Below, in pieces: positions 42,293 to 51,176 of a stretch of 64,000 bases of DNA (the stretch's first letter is position 1; each line of letters begins with the position of its first letter). The stretch is from Bradyrhizobium forestalis (GTDB taxonomy: Bacteria > Pseudomonadota > Alphaproteobacteria > Rhizobiales > Xanthobacteraceae). Both the position numbers and the translations under genes were made by a program. The notes beneath the pieces are model-generated. The model searched no databases. It was not told where the DNA came from and saw only the letters and a list, made by a program, of their open reading frames with translations. Where the stretch lies: positions 1-64,000 of the forward strand of contig NZ_PGVG01000032.1 of the NCBI RefSeq assembly GCF_002795245.1. The letters run 5' to 3'.

Positions 42293-43864
42293 TAGATTCC
42301 GGACGGCGATCAGGATCCCGATAAAGGTCGCGGCGATGATCCAGAGCGCCACGGTGCGCCAGCGGTTCTTGCGGCCCTCGCTGCGCCCCATTGCCGCGAT
42401 GCTCTCCGGCGACAGCCTGATGCCCTCGCGGGTCATCGTCTCGAGCTGCTCGATGACCTTGACCGAACGCTCGGCGATCTCCGGCAGGCGCATCAGCACG
42501 CGCGCGATGTCGCCGGTCCCGGCAAGTGCGCCCTGCACCCGGCCGATCGGGCCGAGGTTGCGCTCGATCCATTCGCGCACCACGGGATCGGCGATCTTCC
42601 AGATGTCGAGCTTGGGATCGAAGCCGCGTGCCACGCCCTCGACCACCACCATGGTCTTCTGCAGCAGGATCAGCTCCGGCCGCGTTCTCATGTCGAACAG
42701 GCCGGTGACCTCGAGCAGCAGCGTCAAGAGCCGCGCCATCGAGATCTCCTCGGCGGTGCGGTTGTGAATGGGCTCGCCGATGGCGCGGATGGCCTGCGCG
42801 AAATTCTCGACCGAATGATGCGCGGGCACGTAGCCCGCCTCGAAATGCACTTCCGCCACGCGGCGGTAGTCGCGGGTGATGAAGCCGAGCAGGATCTCGG
42901 CGAGAAAGCGCCGCTCCTTCATGCCGAGCCGGCCCATGATGCCGAAATCGACCGCGACGAGACGGCCGGTATCATCCAGGAACAGGTTGCCCGGATGCAT
43001 GTCGGCGTGGAAGAAGCCGTCGCGCAGCGCATGGCGCAGAAAGCTCTGGATCACCTTGCGGCCGAGATCGGGCAAATCGACCTGCGCCTCTGCGAGACGC
43101 TTGTGATCATTGAGCGCGATGCCGTCGATCCACTCCAACGTCAGCACGTTGTGCGTGGTGCGATCCCAGTCGACGGCCGGCACGCGGAAATCGGGATCGT
43201 CCTGCGTGTTCTCCGCCATCTCGGACAGCGCGGCTGCTTCCAGCCTCAGGTCCATCTCCATCGCCACCGAGCGCGACATGGTGTTGATGACTTCGACGAG
43301 GCGCAGCCGCCGCGCCTCGGCCGAATAGGTTTCGGCCTTGTGCGCGACGAAGAAGAAATCGGAGAGATCGCGGCGGAAACGTGTGGCGACGTTGGGCCTG
43401 AGCACCTTGATCGCGACCGGCTTGCGGATGCCGTCGTGCAAAACTTCGCCGCGATGCACCTGCGCGATCGAGGCGGCGGCGACCGGCGGACCGAAGCTCG
43501 CGAACACGTCGCTGAGCGGTCGTTCCAGTGACGTCGTGATCGCCGCTTCTGCTTCGGCTTGCGAGAACGGCGGCAGGCGGTCCTGGAGGCTTTCGAGGTC
43601 GCGCGCCATGACGACGCCGACCACGTCGGGGCGCGTCGCCAGGAATTGACCGAGCTTGAGATAGGCCGGTCCCATCCGTGTCAGCGCGCGCGAGATCCGC
43701 GGCCCGTGCTTGACGCCGCGGCGCTCCACGATGCGCGCAAGCTTCAGTGCAAGTTGTCCTGGTGGCGGCACCAGGCTCGGGTCGACCGAGCCGAACACGC
43801 CTTCGCGCGCAAACACGAACGCGGCGCGGATCAGGCGCGCAATGTGGGTGAAAGCAGAGATCAC
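42290..43864 (-). CDS. ubiB: Ubiquinone biosynthesis regulatory kinase-like protein UbiB
   Basis: 524 residues. Atypical ADCK/UbiB kinase motifs: KPVAIKVLRPNVATRFRRDL (ATP lysine), FASFGPPVAAASIAQVHRGEV (the A-rich region replacing a P-loop), DGFFHADMHPGNLFLD and VAVDFGIMGRL. Hydrophobic C-terminal helices (TVALWIIAATFIGILIAV) anchor it to the membrane. It supports aerobic ubiquinone synthesis, probably by extracting or presenting lipid intermediates. It overlaps ubiE by 4 bp. Confidence 0.94.
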   Translation of the reverse strand: MISAFTHIARLIRAAFVFAREGVFGSVDPSLVPPPGQLALKLARIVERRGVKHGPRISRALTRMGPAYLKLGQFLATRPDVVGVVMARDLESLQDRLPPFSQAEAEAAITTSLERPLSDVFASFGPPVAAASIAQVHRGEVLHDGIRKPVAIKVLRPNVATRFRRDLSDFFFVAHKAETYSAEARRLRLVEVINTMSRSVAMEMDLRLEAAALSEMAENTQDDPDFRVPAVDWDRTTHNVLTLEWIDGIALNDHKRLAEAQVDLPDLGRKVIQSFLRHALRDGFFHADMHPGNLFLDDTGRLVAVDFGIMGRLGMKERRFLAEILLGFITRDYRRVAEVHFEAGYVPAHHSVENFAQAIRAIGEPIHNRTAEEISMARLLTLLLEVTGLFDMRTRPELILLQKTMVVVEGVARGFDPKLDIWKIADPVVREWIERNLGPIGRVQGALAGTGDIARVLMRLPEIAERSVKVIEQLETMTREGIRLSPESIAAMGRSEGRKNRWRTVALWIIAATFIGILIAVRNL

Positions 43865-44622
43865 AAACGCCAGCCCGAATGCAGTGCGACGATGCCGCCG
43901 GAGAGTGTCTGCCAGCTCACGCGGGAAAAGCCGGCCTCGCGGATCATGTCGGCGAAGGTGGCAGGCTTCGGAAACTTGCGGATCGATTCGACGAGATATT
44001 GGTAGGACTCAGCGTCGCCCGTGACCATGCGGCCGAGTGGCGGGGTCACCTTGAACGAGAAGAAATCATAGAGCTTGTCGAGCCCGGGCATCTCGACGGT
44101 GGAGAACTCCAGGCAAAGGAAGCGGCTGCCGGGCCTCAGTACGCGATAGGCCTCGCGCAGCGCAAGGTCGATCCGCGGCACGTTGCGAATGCCGAAAGCG
44201 ATCGTATAGGCGTCGAAGCTGCGGTCGGCGAAGCCGAGCGCTTCGGCATTGCCTTCGACGAAATCGACCCGGGTGTCGAGATGCCGCTTGGCGGCGCGTT
44301 CGCGCCCCACCGCCAGCATATCAGTGTTGATGTCGCAAACGGTGGCATGGAAGCCGGGGCCGGCCGCGTTGGCGGCACGGAACGAGATGTCGCCGGTGCC
44401 GCCGGCCACATCCAGCAGCGCGAACGGCCGCTCGCCCTTGGGCGGGTCGAGTGCGGTGATCATGATGTCCTTCCAGACCCGGTGCAGTCCGCCGGACATC
44501 AGGTCGTTCATCAGATCATAGCGCGACGCCACGCTGCGAAACACATCGTTCACCAGCGTCTGCTTGTCCCCCAGGGGGACGTCCCTGAAGCCAAAATGCG
44601 TGGTTTCGCCCGGCCGATCCAT
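43861..44622 (-). CDS. ubiE: Ubiquinone/menaquinone methyltransferase UbiE
   Basis: 253 residues. SAM motifs: LLDVAGGTGDISFRAA (motif I), VCDINTDML, FVEGNAEALGFADRSFDAYTIAFGIRNV (ubiE signature), and LRPGSRFLCLEFS. It C-methylates demethylubiquinone precursors. It is the first gene of the ubiE-ubiB-coaBC-dut string; its 81-bp upstream gap is shared with the divergent mutM. Confidence 0.95.
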   Translation of the reverse strand: MDRPGETTHFGFRDVPLGDKQTLVNDVFRSVASRYDLMNDLMSGGLHRVWKDIMITALDPPKGERPFALLDVAGGTGDISFRAANAAGPGFHATVCDINTDMLAVGRERAAKRHLDTRVDFVEGNAEALGFADRSFDAYTIAFGIRNVPRIDLALREAYRVLRPGSRFLCLEFSTVEMPGLDKLYDFFSFKVTPPLGRMVTGDAESYQYLVESIRKFPKPATFADMIREAGFSRVSWQTLSGGIVALHSGWRL

Positions 44623-44703
44623 TACTCTACTCCACGAGGCGGACCATAGCCTGCCCGCCGCAATGGCGCTATCACACCGCCCTCATAAGGTGAATGCCTG
44701 ACC

Positions 44704-45585
44704 ATGCCTGAATTGCCCGAAGTCGAGACCGTCCGCCGCGGCCTTCAGCCCGTCATGGAAGGCGCGAAAATCCTGGTCGCGGAGGCCCGCCGGCCGGATT
44801 TGCGCTTTCCGTTCCAGCCGGACTTCGTGGCCCGGCTCAAGGGGCAGGTCGTCACCGGGCTCGGCCGCCGGGCAAAATATCTCATGGCCGATCTCGGCTC
44901 CGGCGACGTGCTGCTGATGCATCTCGGCATGTCGGGCTCGTTCCGTGTCATCAAGCCGGACAACGACACTCAGCCCGGCGAGTTTCACTATCCGAAGGGT
45001 AAGGATTCCGCGCATGACCACGTGCTGTTTCGGATGTCCTCGGGCGCCGACATCGTGTTCAACGATCCGCGCCGCTTCGGTTACATGAAGGTGATTGCGC
45101 GCAATGCGCTCGAGGAAGAACCGCTGCTGCGCGGGCTCGGACCCGAGCCGCTCGGCAACGAATTCGACGCCGCGATGCTGGCGCGCTCCTGCGCCGGCAA
45201 GACCACCAGCCTGAAGGCCGCGCTGCTCGACCAGCGCGTGGTCGCGGGCCTCGGCAACATCTATGTCTGCGAGGCGCTGCACCGTTCGCATCTGTCGCCG
45301 CGCCGGATCGCCGCGACGTTGTCGACGAAGAAGGGCGAGCCAACCGATCACGCCAAGCGATTGGTCGGTGCGATCCACACCGTGCTGAACGACGCGATCA
45401 AGGCCGGCGGCTCCAGCTTGCGCGACCATCGCCAGACCTCCGGCGAGCTCGGCTATTTCCAGCACTCCTTCAAGGTCTATGATCGCGAAGGCGAGACATG
45501 CACGACGCCGCGCTGCGGCGGCACGATCAAGCGGTTTACGCAGAATGGCCGATCGACCTTCTGGTGTCCGAAGTGTCAGAAGTGA
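44704..45585 (+). CDS. mutM: Formamidopyrimidine-DNA glycosylase
   Basis: 293 residues. The N-terminal MPELPEVETVRRGL supplies the catalytic Pro1 and Glu2 after Met removal. LMHLGMSGSF and NDPRRFGYM are conserved, VAGLGNIYVCEALHRS carries the H2TH motif, and the C-terminal zinc finger has CTTPRCGG...FWCPKCQK with four Cys. It removes 8-oxoG and fapy lesions. It is divergent from ubiE. Confidence 0.96.
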   Translation: MPELPEVETVRRGLQPVMEGAKILVAEARRPDLRFPFQPDFVARLKGQVVTGLGRRAKYLMADLGSGDVLLMHLGMSGSFRVIKPDNDTQPGEFHYPKGKDSAHDHVLFRMSSGADIVFNDPRRFGYMKVIARNALEEEPLLRGLGPEPLGNEFDAAMLARSCAGKTTSLKAALLDQRVVAGLGNIYVCEALHRSHLSPRRIAATLSTKKGEPTDHAKRLVGAIHTVLNDAIKAGGSSLRDHRQTSGELGYFQHSFKVYDREGETCTTPRCGGTIKRFTQNGRSTFWCPKCQK

Positions 45586-45597
45586 GATGACGGGGCC

Positions 45598-45685
45598 GTA
45601 GCCCGGATGGAGCGCAGCGCAATCCGGGACGTCTGCATCCGTCCGCGCGAAGGCCCCGGATTACGCTGCGCTCCATCCGGGCTAC
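45598..45685. repeat. Perfect 22-bp inverted repeat element (family D)
   Basis: GTAGCCCGGATGGAGCGCAG plus CG (45598-45619) is repeated exactly in reverse at 45664-45685. The remaining 44 bp between include a further AATCCGGGA and CCCCGGATT pair. It sits 13 bp after the mutM stop and could form a large hairpin in its mRNA. Confidence 0.85.
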
Positions 45686-45710
45686 GAAGATTCCCAAAAA
45701 CCGCGAAGCG

Positions 45711-45744
45711 AAGCAATCCGGCCGGGCTGATCGCCGGATTGCTT
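45711..45744. repeat. Short inverted repeat after mutM
   Basis: AAGCAATCCGGC (45711-45722) and GCCGGATTGCTT (45733-45744) pair perfectly over 12 bp with a 10-base loop. There is no T run, so a terminator role is not supported. It lies between mutM and the convergent ParA gene. Confidence 0.6.
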
Positions 45745-45803
45745 AGTCGCTGCGACCCTTCCGGATGGCGAAGGGCCGCCTGGCGGCTGAGCGATTGCCC
45801 CGT

Positions 45804-46547
45804 TCAGGACGCCAGTGTGATGGTCTCGTCCGCGGCAAGGTCAGAGGCGAGGTGCAACATGCCGTCCGCGTCCGACATCACTTGGTTGATCAGGACACCG
45901 GTTGTCGCAGTGAGCTCGAGCCGGGCCTCGATCCAGCGCCAGAGGCCGCGGATCTCGTCAGCCGATTTGCCGTTCGGTGCGAATTCGCTTACCGCAAGGC
46001 CATTCGCGAGTGAGTCCTGGTGATCGTTGCGCATCACGATCAGCGGACGCGCGAGCACGTCAGTGAGGTCGAGCGCGGCTTCCTCGGCGAGGGCGCCCGC
46101 GGCGTTGTCGATGCGCTGGCCGCGGATCGGCGTCTGGTTCAGCACGAAGCTGTAGGGCCGCTTCCAGGCGCGCGCGACGCTCAGCGTCGAAACGGTCGCC
46201 TCGATGTCGGCGACGCTCGGGCGGGCCGGGATCAGGCAGAGGTCGGAATGGCGGATCGCGGCCGTGGTCGCGGCACTGAGACCGGCCGCGGTATCGACGA
46301 ACGCGAGCTGGAGGCCGCTGTCGGCCAGCATCTTCAGGCGGGGCTCGATATCGGCAGCGTGATAGATCGGCTCGACCACGAGATCATCGGTGCTGCGGCG
46401 GCGCTGCCAATTGGACAGGGTGCCCTGCGGGTCGGTCTCGATCAGGCGAACGGTGAAGCCGGCCTGCTTGGCTGCCAGCGCGAGGCCGATGGCGAGCGTG
46501 CTCTTGCCGCTGCCGCCCTTTTGGGTGGCCAGTACGATCGTGTGCAT
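45804..46547 (-). CDS. Orphan ParA-family ATPase
   Basis: 247 residues. The deviant Walker A KGGSGKST (10-17) and LIETDPQGTLSNW match ParA/MinD-type proteins, with LAFVDTAAGLSAATTAAI as Walker B. No ParB, centromere-like repeats or partner gene is adjacent, so it is not part of a plasmid partition cassette. Comparable orphan ParAs position chemoreceptor or other protein complexes. The cargo is unknown. Confidence 0.85.
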   Translation of the reverse strand: MHTIVLATQKGGSGKSTLAIGLALAAKQAGFTVRLIETDPQGTLSNWQRRRSTDDLVVEPIYHAADIEPRLKMLADSGLQLAFVDTAAGLSAATTAAIRHSDLCLIPARPSVADIEATVSTLSVARAWKRPYSFVLNQTPIRGQRIDNAAGALAEEAALDLTDVLARPLIVMRNDHQDSLANGLAVSEFAPNGKSADEIRGLWRWIEARLELTATTGVLINQVMSDADGMLHLASDLAADETITLAS

Positions 46548-46772
46548 TGAAGATCAATCCTTTGGAGTGCTTGGGTCAGGAATACGCCACGCGAACGTGC
46601 ATCGATCTCGATGCTGAGCTCTTCTCGCTCAGGACGTGCCGGCCCGATCCAAAGGGGATCGCGGAGGTCCGAATCAACGGTAACGATGATGGCGGAATAG
46701 GGAATGCCAGCGAATCCGTACCATTACCGGACCCGTAGTCGTACGTGTGGGGGTGCGCGCACACGAGTTGAT

Positions 46773-46919
46773 CTCGTGCCCCGGACGCAGCGCAGCACCT
46801 CGTTGATGCGCTGCCGAGCCGGGGCCCAGAAAGCCGCAAATTCGGAATTGAAGAAGCCTGGGTCCCGGCTCAGCGGAGCGGCATTTCATGCGGCGCCGCG
46901 TCCGGGACACGAGAGAGAG
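46773..46919. repeat. Palindromic repeat, family B, copy 3
   Basis: CTCGTGCCCCGGACGCAGCG at the left end and GCCGCGTCCGGGACACGAGAG at the right, with the same inner blocks as copy 2 (CCGAGCCGGGGCCCAGA, CTGGGTCCCGGCTCAGCGGA). It takes up much of the 389 bp between the ParA start and the protease stop. The rest of that gap shows no gene. Confidence 0.8.
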
Positions 46920-46936
46920 TGGTGATGTTGTCCGTC

Positions 46937-48295
46937 CTATTTCCGCACGCAGATCACGCGAACGACGGAGCTCCTTGCGTCCGTCGACGTGCCATTCGCC
47001 GTGACACCGTTCGCCTTCAGGAACCCGCGCACCGTCTCCGCGGAGACCATTACCGCCTGTGACACCGGCACCGACGTCGCAGGTCCTGCAACCATTGCCG
47101 GCTTCAGCAGCGCAATGCCGGCGAACTTGCCGTCGGCGTCGATGGCCGGGCTGCCGGAGAATCCGACTGCCGGTGGCGGAGACAGTGCGGAATCGCTTGA
47201 TGTGACCGGCGCCAGCGCAGCCTTGACGCTCGAGACGCCGGCTGCGCCGCCCTGGCTCTGTGGATCGGCGATGCCGACGATGTCGACATTGGCTTTCGCC
47301 GCACCGCCCGTAAGGCCGAGCGGCTTCAGGCCGCGCGCGCCGTAGATGTGCAGCAGCGCGAGATCGTGCTCCTTGTCCTCGGCGAGACGGTCGGCGCTGC
47401 CATAGCCGGCGATCGTGAGCGCGAGGCAGCCATCGGTGACGAGGCGGTCGGTGACGATCGCGCCGTCGTCGCTGACGACGATGCCGGTGCCGTATTCGAC
47501 GGTCTTGCGCGGCGGCGGCCCGGCCAGCGGTCCCGACGGGAACGCATTGAACGCGCTCGACATCGCGATCACGACCGGCTCGACCGTGTTCTCGGTCGCC
47601 TGGTCGTAGAGGATCGTCATGGTGCGGACCTCGTCGCCCCTAAAGGTGCCGCGGACGTAAAACTTCTTCAGGCCCTGCAATCCCGACAGCACGAAGAAGT
47701 CGGGCTTCACCACGGTGTAGTCGACCTTGCGCCCCGACGGCTCCTTCTCCAGCTCGGCGAGCTTTGCCGAGGTCGGGTTCACCTCCTTGCGGCGGCTGAG
47801 CAGCACCTGGACCGTGCCGGTCGGCGAGGTCCATTTCGAGCCGTTGGCGTCGCTTGCCTGCTGCGGCACCAGCTTGCCGGGGATGCCGAGCCGGGCGCCG
47901 CTGGTCGGCTCCGTCACGATCTTCCAGCCGACGCTCTCCTGCTTCTTCCGTGCCGTCTCGGCGAGCGCGGCGCGCTCCTGCGGATTGAGCACGCCGGTCG
48001 GCTTGCCGCCCTTCGCCTTCTGGTATTCCTTGATGGCGTTGACCATGCGCTCGCTGACGTCGCCGGTGATGGCGCCATTATACTGGCCGACCCAGGCAAG
48101 GTCGGATTGCAGTGACAGCCGCTCTGCTTTGGCCATGGCATCGGCCGTCGCCGACGGCGTCTGCGTTGCGGGAGGCTTGACTGGAACAGTCTGGACCGTT
48201 TTCGGCTTGGCGCCGGGGAGCTGTGGCGCCGTCATCTGGGCGTTCGCAGCCGTGGCGGCCGCAAACATCAGTGTTGCCGCAAGCATCGATCTCAT
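46937..48295 (-). CDS. Secreted trypsin-fold protein with peptidoglycan-binding-like domain, catalytic His missing
   Basis: 452 residues from ATG 48295 (MRSMLAATLMFAAATAANA is a signal peptide). After a P/T-rich stretch, residues about 60-115 resemble a PG-binding helix bundle (LQSDLAWVGQYNGAITGDVSERMVNAIKEYQKAKGG in two halves). The C-terminal 200 residues are a trypsin-like fold: VVSDDGAIVTDRLVTDGC, HDLALLHI, and VGFSGSPAID. Asp311 and Ser380 align with the triad, but Leu285 occupies the His position. It may be a periplasmic pseudoprotease, or use a shifted residue. An upstream start at 48373 is possible but would spoil the signal peptide. Confidence 0.75.
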   Translation of the reverse strand: MRSMLAATLMFAAATAANAQMTAPQLPGAKPKTVQTVPVKPPATQTPSATADAMAKAERLSLQSDLAWVGQYNGAITGDVSERMVNAIKEYQKAKGGKPTGVLNPQERAALAETARKKQESVGWKIVTEPTSGARLGIPGKLVPQQASDANGSKWTSPTGTVQVLLSRRKEVNPTSAKLAELEKEPSGRKVDYTVVKPDFFVLSGLQGLKKFYVRGTFRGDEVRTMTILYDQATENTVEPVVIAMSSAFNAFPSGPLAGPPPRKTVEYGTGIVVSDDGAIVTDRLVTDGCLALTIAGYGSADRLAEDKEHDLALLHIYGARGLKPLGLTGGAAKANVDIVGIADPQSQGGAAGVSSVKAALAPVTSSDSALSPPPAVGFSGSPAIDADGKFAGIALLKPAMVAGPATSVPVSQAVMVSAETVRGFLKANGVTANGTSTDARSSVVRVICVRK

Positions 48296-48415
48296 GACTA
48301 ATCCAGCCAGCCCATTGAACGCCAGAACATTGAAAAACATGCCATTGAAGCACATCTCGTTGGTCGCGAACAATGTTGGGGTGGTTCAGGCCTAAGGTCG
48401 AGCCGCGTATACAGT

Positions 48416-48520
48416 CCTCATCCTGAGGAGCGGCCGAAGGCCGCGTCTCGAAGGATGGCAACGGGCGGCAGTCGGGCCTTCATGGTTCGAGACGCGCGTT
48501 CCGCGCTCCTCACCATGAGG
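48416..48520. repeat. Palindromic repeat, CCTCATCCTGAGGAGC type (family G)
   Basis: Left arm CCTCATCCTGAGGAGCGGCC with GCGTCTCGAAGGATGG; right arm CATGGTTCGAGACGCGCG ending in GCTCCTCACCATGAGG. The arms are imperfect inverted copies over about 40 bp. It lies upstream of moeB and of the divergent protease gene. Confidence 0.75.
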
Positions 48521-48557
48521 GGATGGAGCGATGGCTCGTTAGGAGAGACAAAAGACA

Positions 48558-49361
48558 ATGCTGAGCCCGGACGAACTCGAACGCTATGCCCGCCATATCG
48601 TGCTGCGCGATGTCGGCGGTCCCGGCCAGGCCGCGCTGAAGCGGGCCTCGGTGCTGGTGATCGGCGCCGGCGGGCTCGGCGCACCCGCTTTGATGTATCT
48701 GGCCGCTGCCGGCGTCGGCACGCTTGGCGTGGTCGATGACGATGTGGTGTCGCTCTCCAACCTCCAGCGCCAGGTGATCCATACGACGCCGGACATCGGC
48801 CGGCACAAGGTCGAGAGCGCAGCGGAACGGATTGCGGCGCTCAATCCGCATGTGCGCTTCGTCGGTCACGCCACCTGGCTCAACGCCGACAATGCACTCA
48901 GCCTGATCAGCGACTACGATCTCGTGCTCGACGGCTCCGACAATTTCTCGACGCGCTATCTGGTCTCGGACGCCTGCTTCTTCGCGAAGCGGCCGCTAAT
49001 CACCGCGGCGCTCGGTACCTTCGACGGTTCGCTCACCACCATCCGCGCCCATGAGAAGAACGAGCAGGGCGAATTCAATCCAACCTACCGCTGCCTGTTT
49101 CCGGAAGCGCCGCCGCCCGGACCTATTCCGGCCTGCGCCGAGGCCGGGGTCATGGGCGCACTGGCGGGCGTGCTCGGCTCGATGATGGCGCTGGAGGCGA
49201 TCCGCGAGATCGTCGGCTTTGGTGACGGCCTGATCGGCCGCCTCCTGATGATCGACGCCCGCGCGATGCGCTTCGAGACGCTGCGCTATGGGCGCGATCC
49301 CGCCAATCCACTCAACGGCGATGGACCTGTGATCGCTGATCTCAGCATCCATCGCGATTAG
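48558..49361 (+). CDS. moeB: MoeB/ThiF-family adenylyltransferase
   Basis: 267 residues. VIGAGGLGAPALMYLAAAG is the nucleotide-binding loop, DDDVVSLSNLQRQVIH carries the Arg/Asn adenylation residues, and LVLDGSDNFSTRYLVSD is the conserved Asp region. It activates the C-terminal Gly-Gly of a small sulfur carrier such as MoaD or ThiS. Unlike E. coli MoeB, most zinc ligands are gone: TYRCLFPE keeps one Cys, and DPANPLNG replaces the C-terminal CxxC. It has no rhodanese domain. The substrate (MoaD, ThiS or another carrier) is not fixed by neighbours. Confidence 0.88.
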   Translation: MLSPDELERYARHIVLRDVGGPGQAALKRASVLVIGAGGLGAPALMYLAAAGVGTLGVVDDDVVSLSNLQRQVIHTTPDIGRHKVESAAERIAALNPHVRFVGHATWLNADNALSLISDYDLVLDGSDNFSTRYLVSDACFFAKRPLITAALGTFDGSLTTIRAHEKNEQGEFNPTYRCLFPEAPPPGPIPACAEAGVMGALAGVLGSMMALEAIREIVGFGDGLIGRLLMIDARAMRFETLRYGRDPANPLNGDGPVIADLSIHRD

Positions 49362-49466
49362 GCGCGTGGCACGCGGGGGGTCCAAATCGACACTTGCTAC
49401 CGTCTCCCTTCGTGATTGAATTCACGCCGCCGCAAGGCAAATGGATGTTTCAGATTGGAGATTGCT

Positions 49467-49742
49467 ATGAAGTACATCTCAAGCTGGAAATTGCCACCGA
49501 ATCTGATCGACTCTGCAATCGAAAAGTTTCTGAAGACAGGGGGAGCACCACCGGAAGGCGTGAAGATGCTCGGCCGCTGGCACGGAATGAACGGGACGGG
49601 CTTTGCAATTTCGGAGAGCAACGACCCGAAGGCCATGTATCAATGGTATGCCCAATGGGCCAACGTGATGGAGATCACGGTTACTCCATGCGTGGAAGAC
49701 GCCGAAGCCGGCCCAATCCTGGCCGCCTTGGCGAAGCAGTGA
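49467..49742 (+). CDS. DUF3303-like small protein
   Basis: 91 residues from ATG 49467 with GGAG at 49457-49460. MKYISSWKLPPNLIDSAIEKFLKTGGAPPEGVK, then MLGRWHGMNGTGFAISESND, resembles the DUF3303 family (small ferredoxin-fold-like proteins of unknown function). No membrane segment. It is separated from moeB by 105 bp and not clearly co-transcribed. Confidence 0.65.
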   Translation: MKYISSWKLPPNLIDSAIEKFLKTGGAPPEGVKMLGRWHGMNGTGFAISESNDPKAMYQWYAQWANVMEITVTPCVEDAEAGPILAALAKQ

Positions 49743-49841
49743 CCGACTCGGAGCGGCCGTAGAACGCTGCGGCCGCTCCGTTCAAGTCTGCGAGCCAAAT
49801 CGGCAAGCCTTCCAAATTGGCAAGCCTTGGCGAGCAGCGCC

Positions 49842-50843
49842 CTACAGCATGCTCGGCAGCACGCGATCCGGCGGCTTGTGGGCGTCGAGGAAGGTGCGGA
49901 TATTGATGATCACCTTCTCGCCCATCTCGACGCGGCCTTCGATCGTGGCCGAGCCCATATGTGGCAGCAGCGTCACCTTGCCGGCCTTGGCGAGCCGCAC
50001 CAGCTTCGGGTTGACCGCTGGCTCGTGCTCGTAAACGTCGAGGCCGGCGCCGCCGATCTCGCCGCCTTCGATCAGCTTGATCAGCGTGTCCTCGTCGGTG
50101 ACCTCGCCGCGCGCGGTGTTGACGATGTAGGCGTCCTTGCGGATCAGCTTCAGCCGCCGCGCCGAGAGCAGGTGATAGGTCGCCGGCGTGTGCGGACAGT
50201 TCACCGAGATGATGTCCATCCGCGCCAGCATCTGGTCGAGGCTTTCCCAATAGGTCGCGCCGAGTTCTTCGGCGATGACAGGCGCGACGGGACGGCGGTT
50301 GTGATAGTGGATCTGCAGGCCGAAGGCGCGGGCGCGGCGCGCCACGGCCTGGCCGATGCGGCCCATGCCGACGATGCCGAGACGTTTTCCCCCGATGCGG
50401 TGGCCGAGCATCCAGGTCGGCGACCAGCCGGGCCAGGGCTTTCCTTCGGTCAGGATCGAGGCGCCTTCGATCATCCGGCGCGGCACGGCCAGGATCAGCG
50501 CCATGGTCATGTCGGCGGTGTCCTCGGTCAGGACCTTTGGCGTGTTGGTGACGGTGATGCCGCGGGCGTGAGCGGCCTCGACGTCGATATTGTCGACGCC
50601 GTTGCCGAAATTGGCGATCAGGCGCAGCTTGCAGTCGGGCTGGTTCACGACATCGGCGCCGATGTGGTCGGTGACGGTCGGGACCAGTACGTCGGCGGTG
50701 CGCGCGGCTTCGGCGATCTGCTCAGGCGACATCGGCGTGTCGTCGAGATTGATCCGCGCGTCGAACAGCTCGCGCATCCGTGTCTCGATCGAATCCGGCA
50801 GCTTGCGCGTCACCACGACGAGGGGCTTTTTCTTCACCGACAT
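49842..50843 (-). CDS. D-2-hydroxyacid dehydrogenase (glyoxylate/hydroxypyruvate reductase-like)
   Basis: 333 residues. The NAD-binding GIVGMGRIGQAVARRA and the substrate-domain motifs NFGNGVDNIDVEAAHARGI, NTARGEVTDEDTLI, YEHEPAVNP and LLPHMGSAT (catalytic His) place it in the GyaR/GRHPR group. The likely reaction is NAD(P)H-dependent reduction of glyoxylate or hydroxypyruvate, used in photorespiration-like and serine-cycle metabolism. Closest substrates cannot be decided from sequence. Confidence 0.9.
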   Translation of the reverse strand: MSVKKKPLVVVTRKLPDSIETRMRELFDARINLDDTPMSPEQIAEAARTADVLVPTVTDHIGADVVNQPDCKLRLIANFGNGVDNIDVEAAHARGITVTNTPKVLTEDTADMTMALILAVPRRMIEGASILTEGKPWPGWSPTWMLGHRIGGKRLGIVGMGRIGQAVARRARAFGLQIHYHNRRPVAPVIAEELGATYWESLDQMLARMDIISVNCPHTPATYHLLSARRLKLIRKDAYIVNTARGEVTDEDTLIKLIEGGEIGGAGLDVYEHEPAVNPKLVRLAKAGKVTLLPHMGSATIEGRVEMGEKVIINIRTFLDAHKPPDRVLPSML

Positions 50844-51176
50844 GTCCTGCTCTCATGAGGCGTCGCAGGCCGCCTCTGTCGCCAAAGGCCGGTCGTTGAG
50901 GCCTCATTAACCCGGTTGTTCGACACTGCCCTTGCCGTGTCCGTCCCCGGCGTTTCCTCCAAGCTCTCCCGACATTTCCTGCCGGAAAATCGGGGCAAAC
51001 TGGTTGTTGAAGTGCCCGTCCTCTCTAGCAGAAGGCCGGGCCAAGACAAGAACCACGGGCCGAGGGTTGGAACCGGTTGGAACCCGCGTGGGGCGGGACG
51101 AAGGGGCAGACGCGGCGGGTTTTGGAATTTGCGGTGAGGATCCGGCCTGGCCGGGTCTTCGACAGGAGACGGGTTG
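50844..51176. other. Intergenic region without recognised feature
   Basis: 333 bp between two outward-facing genes, presumably carrying the promoters of the dehydrogenase (left) and the SH3 protein (right). I see a GGTTGGAACCGGTTGGAACC tandem near 51065-51090, but no confident promoter, RNA or small gene. Confidence 0.5.

Noticed and set aside
45711..45744. Terminator of mutM
   Set aside because: The hairpin is perfect, but it is not followed by a T run on either strand.
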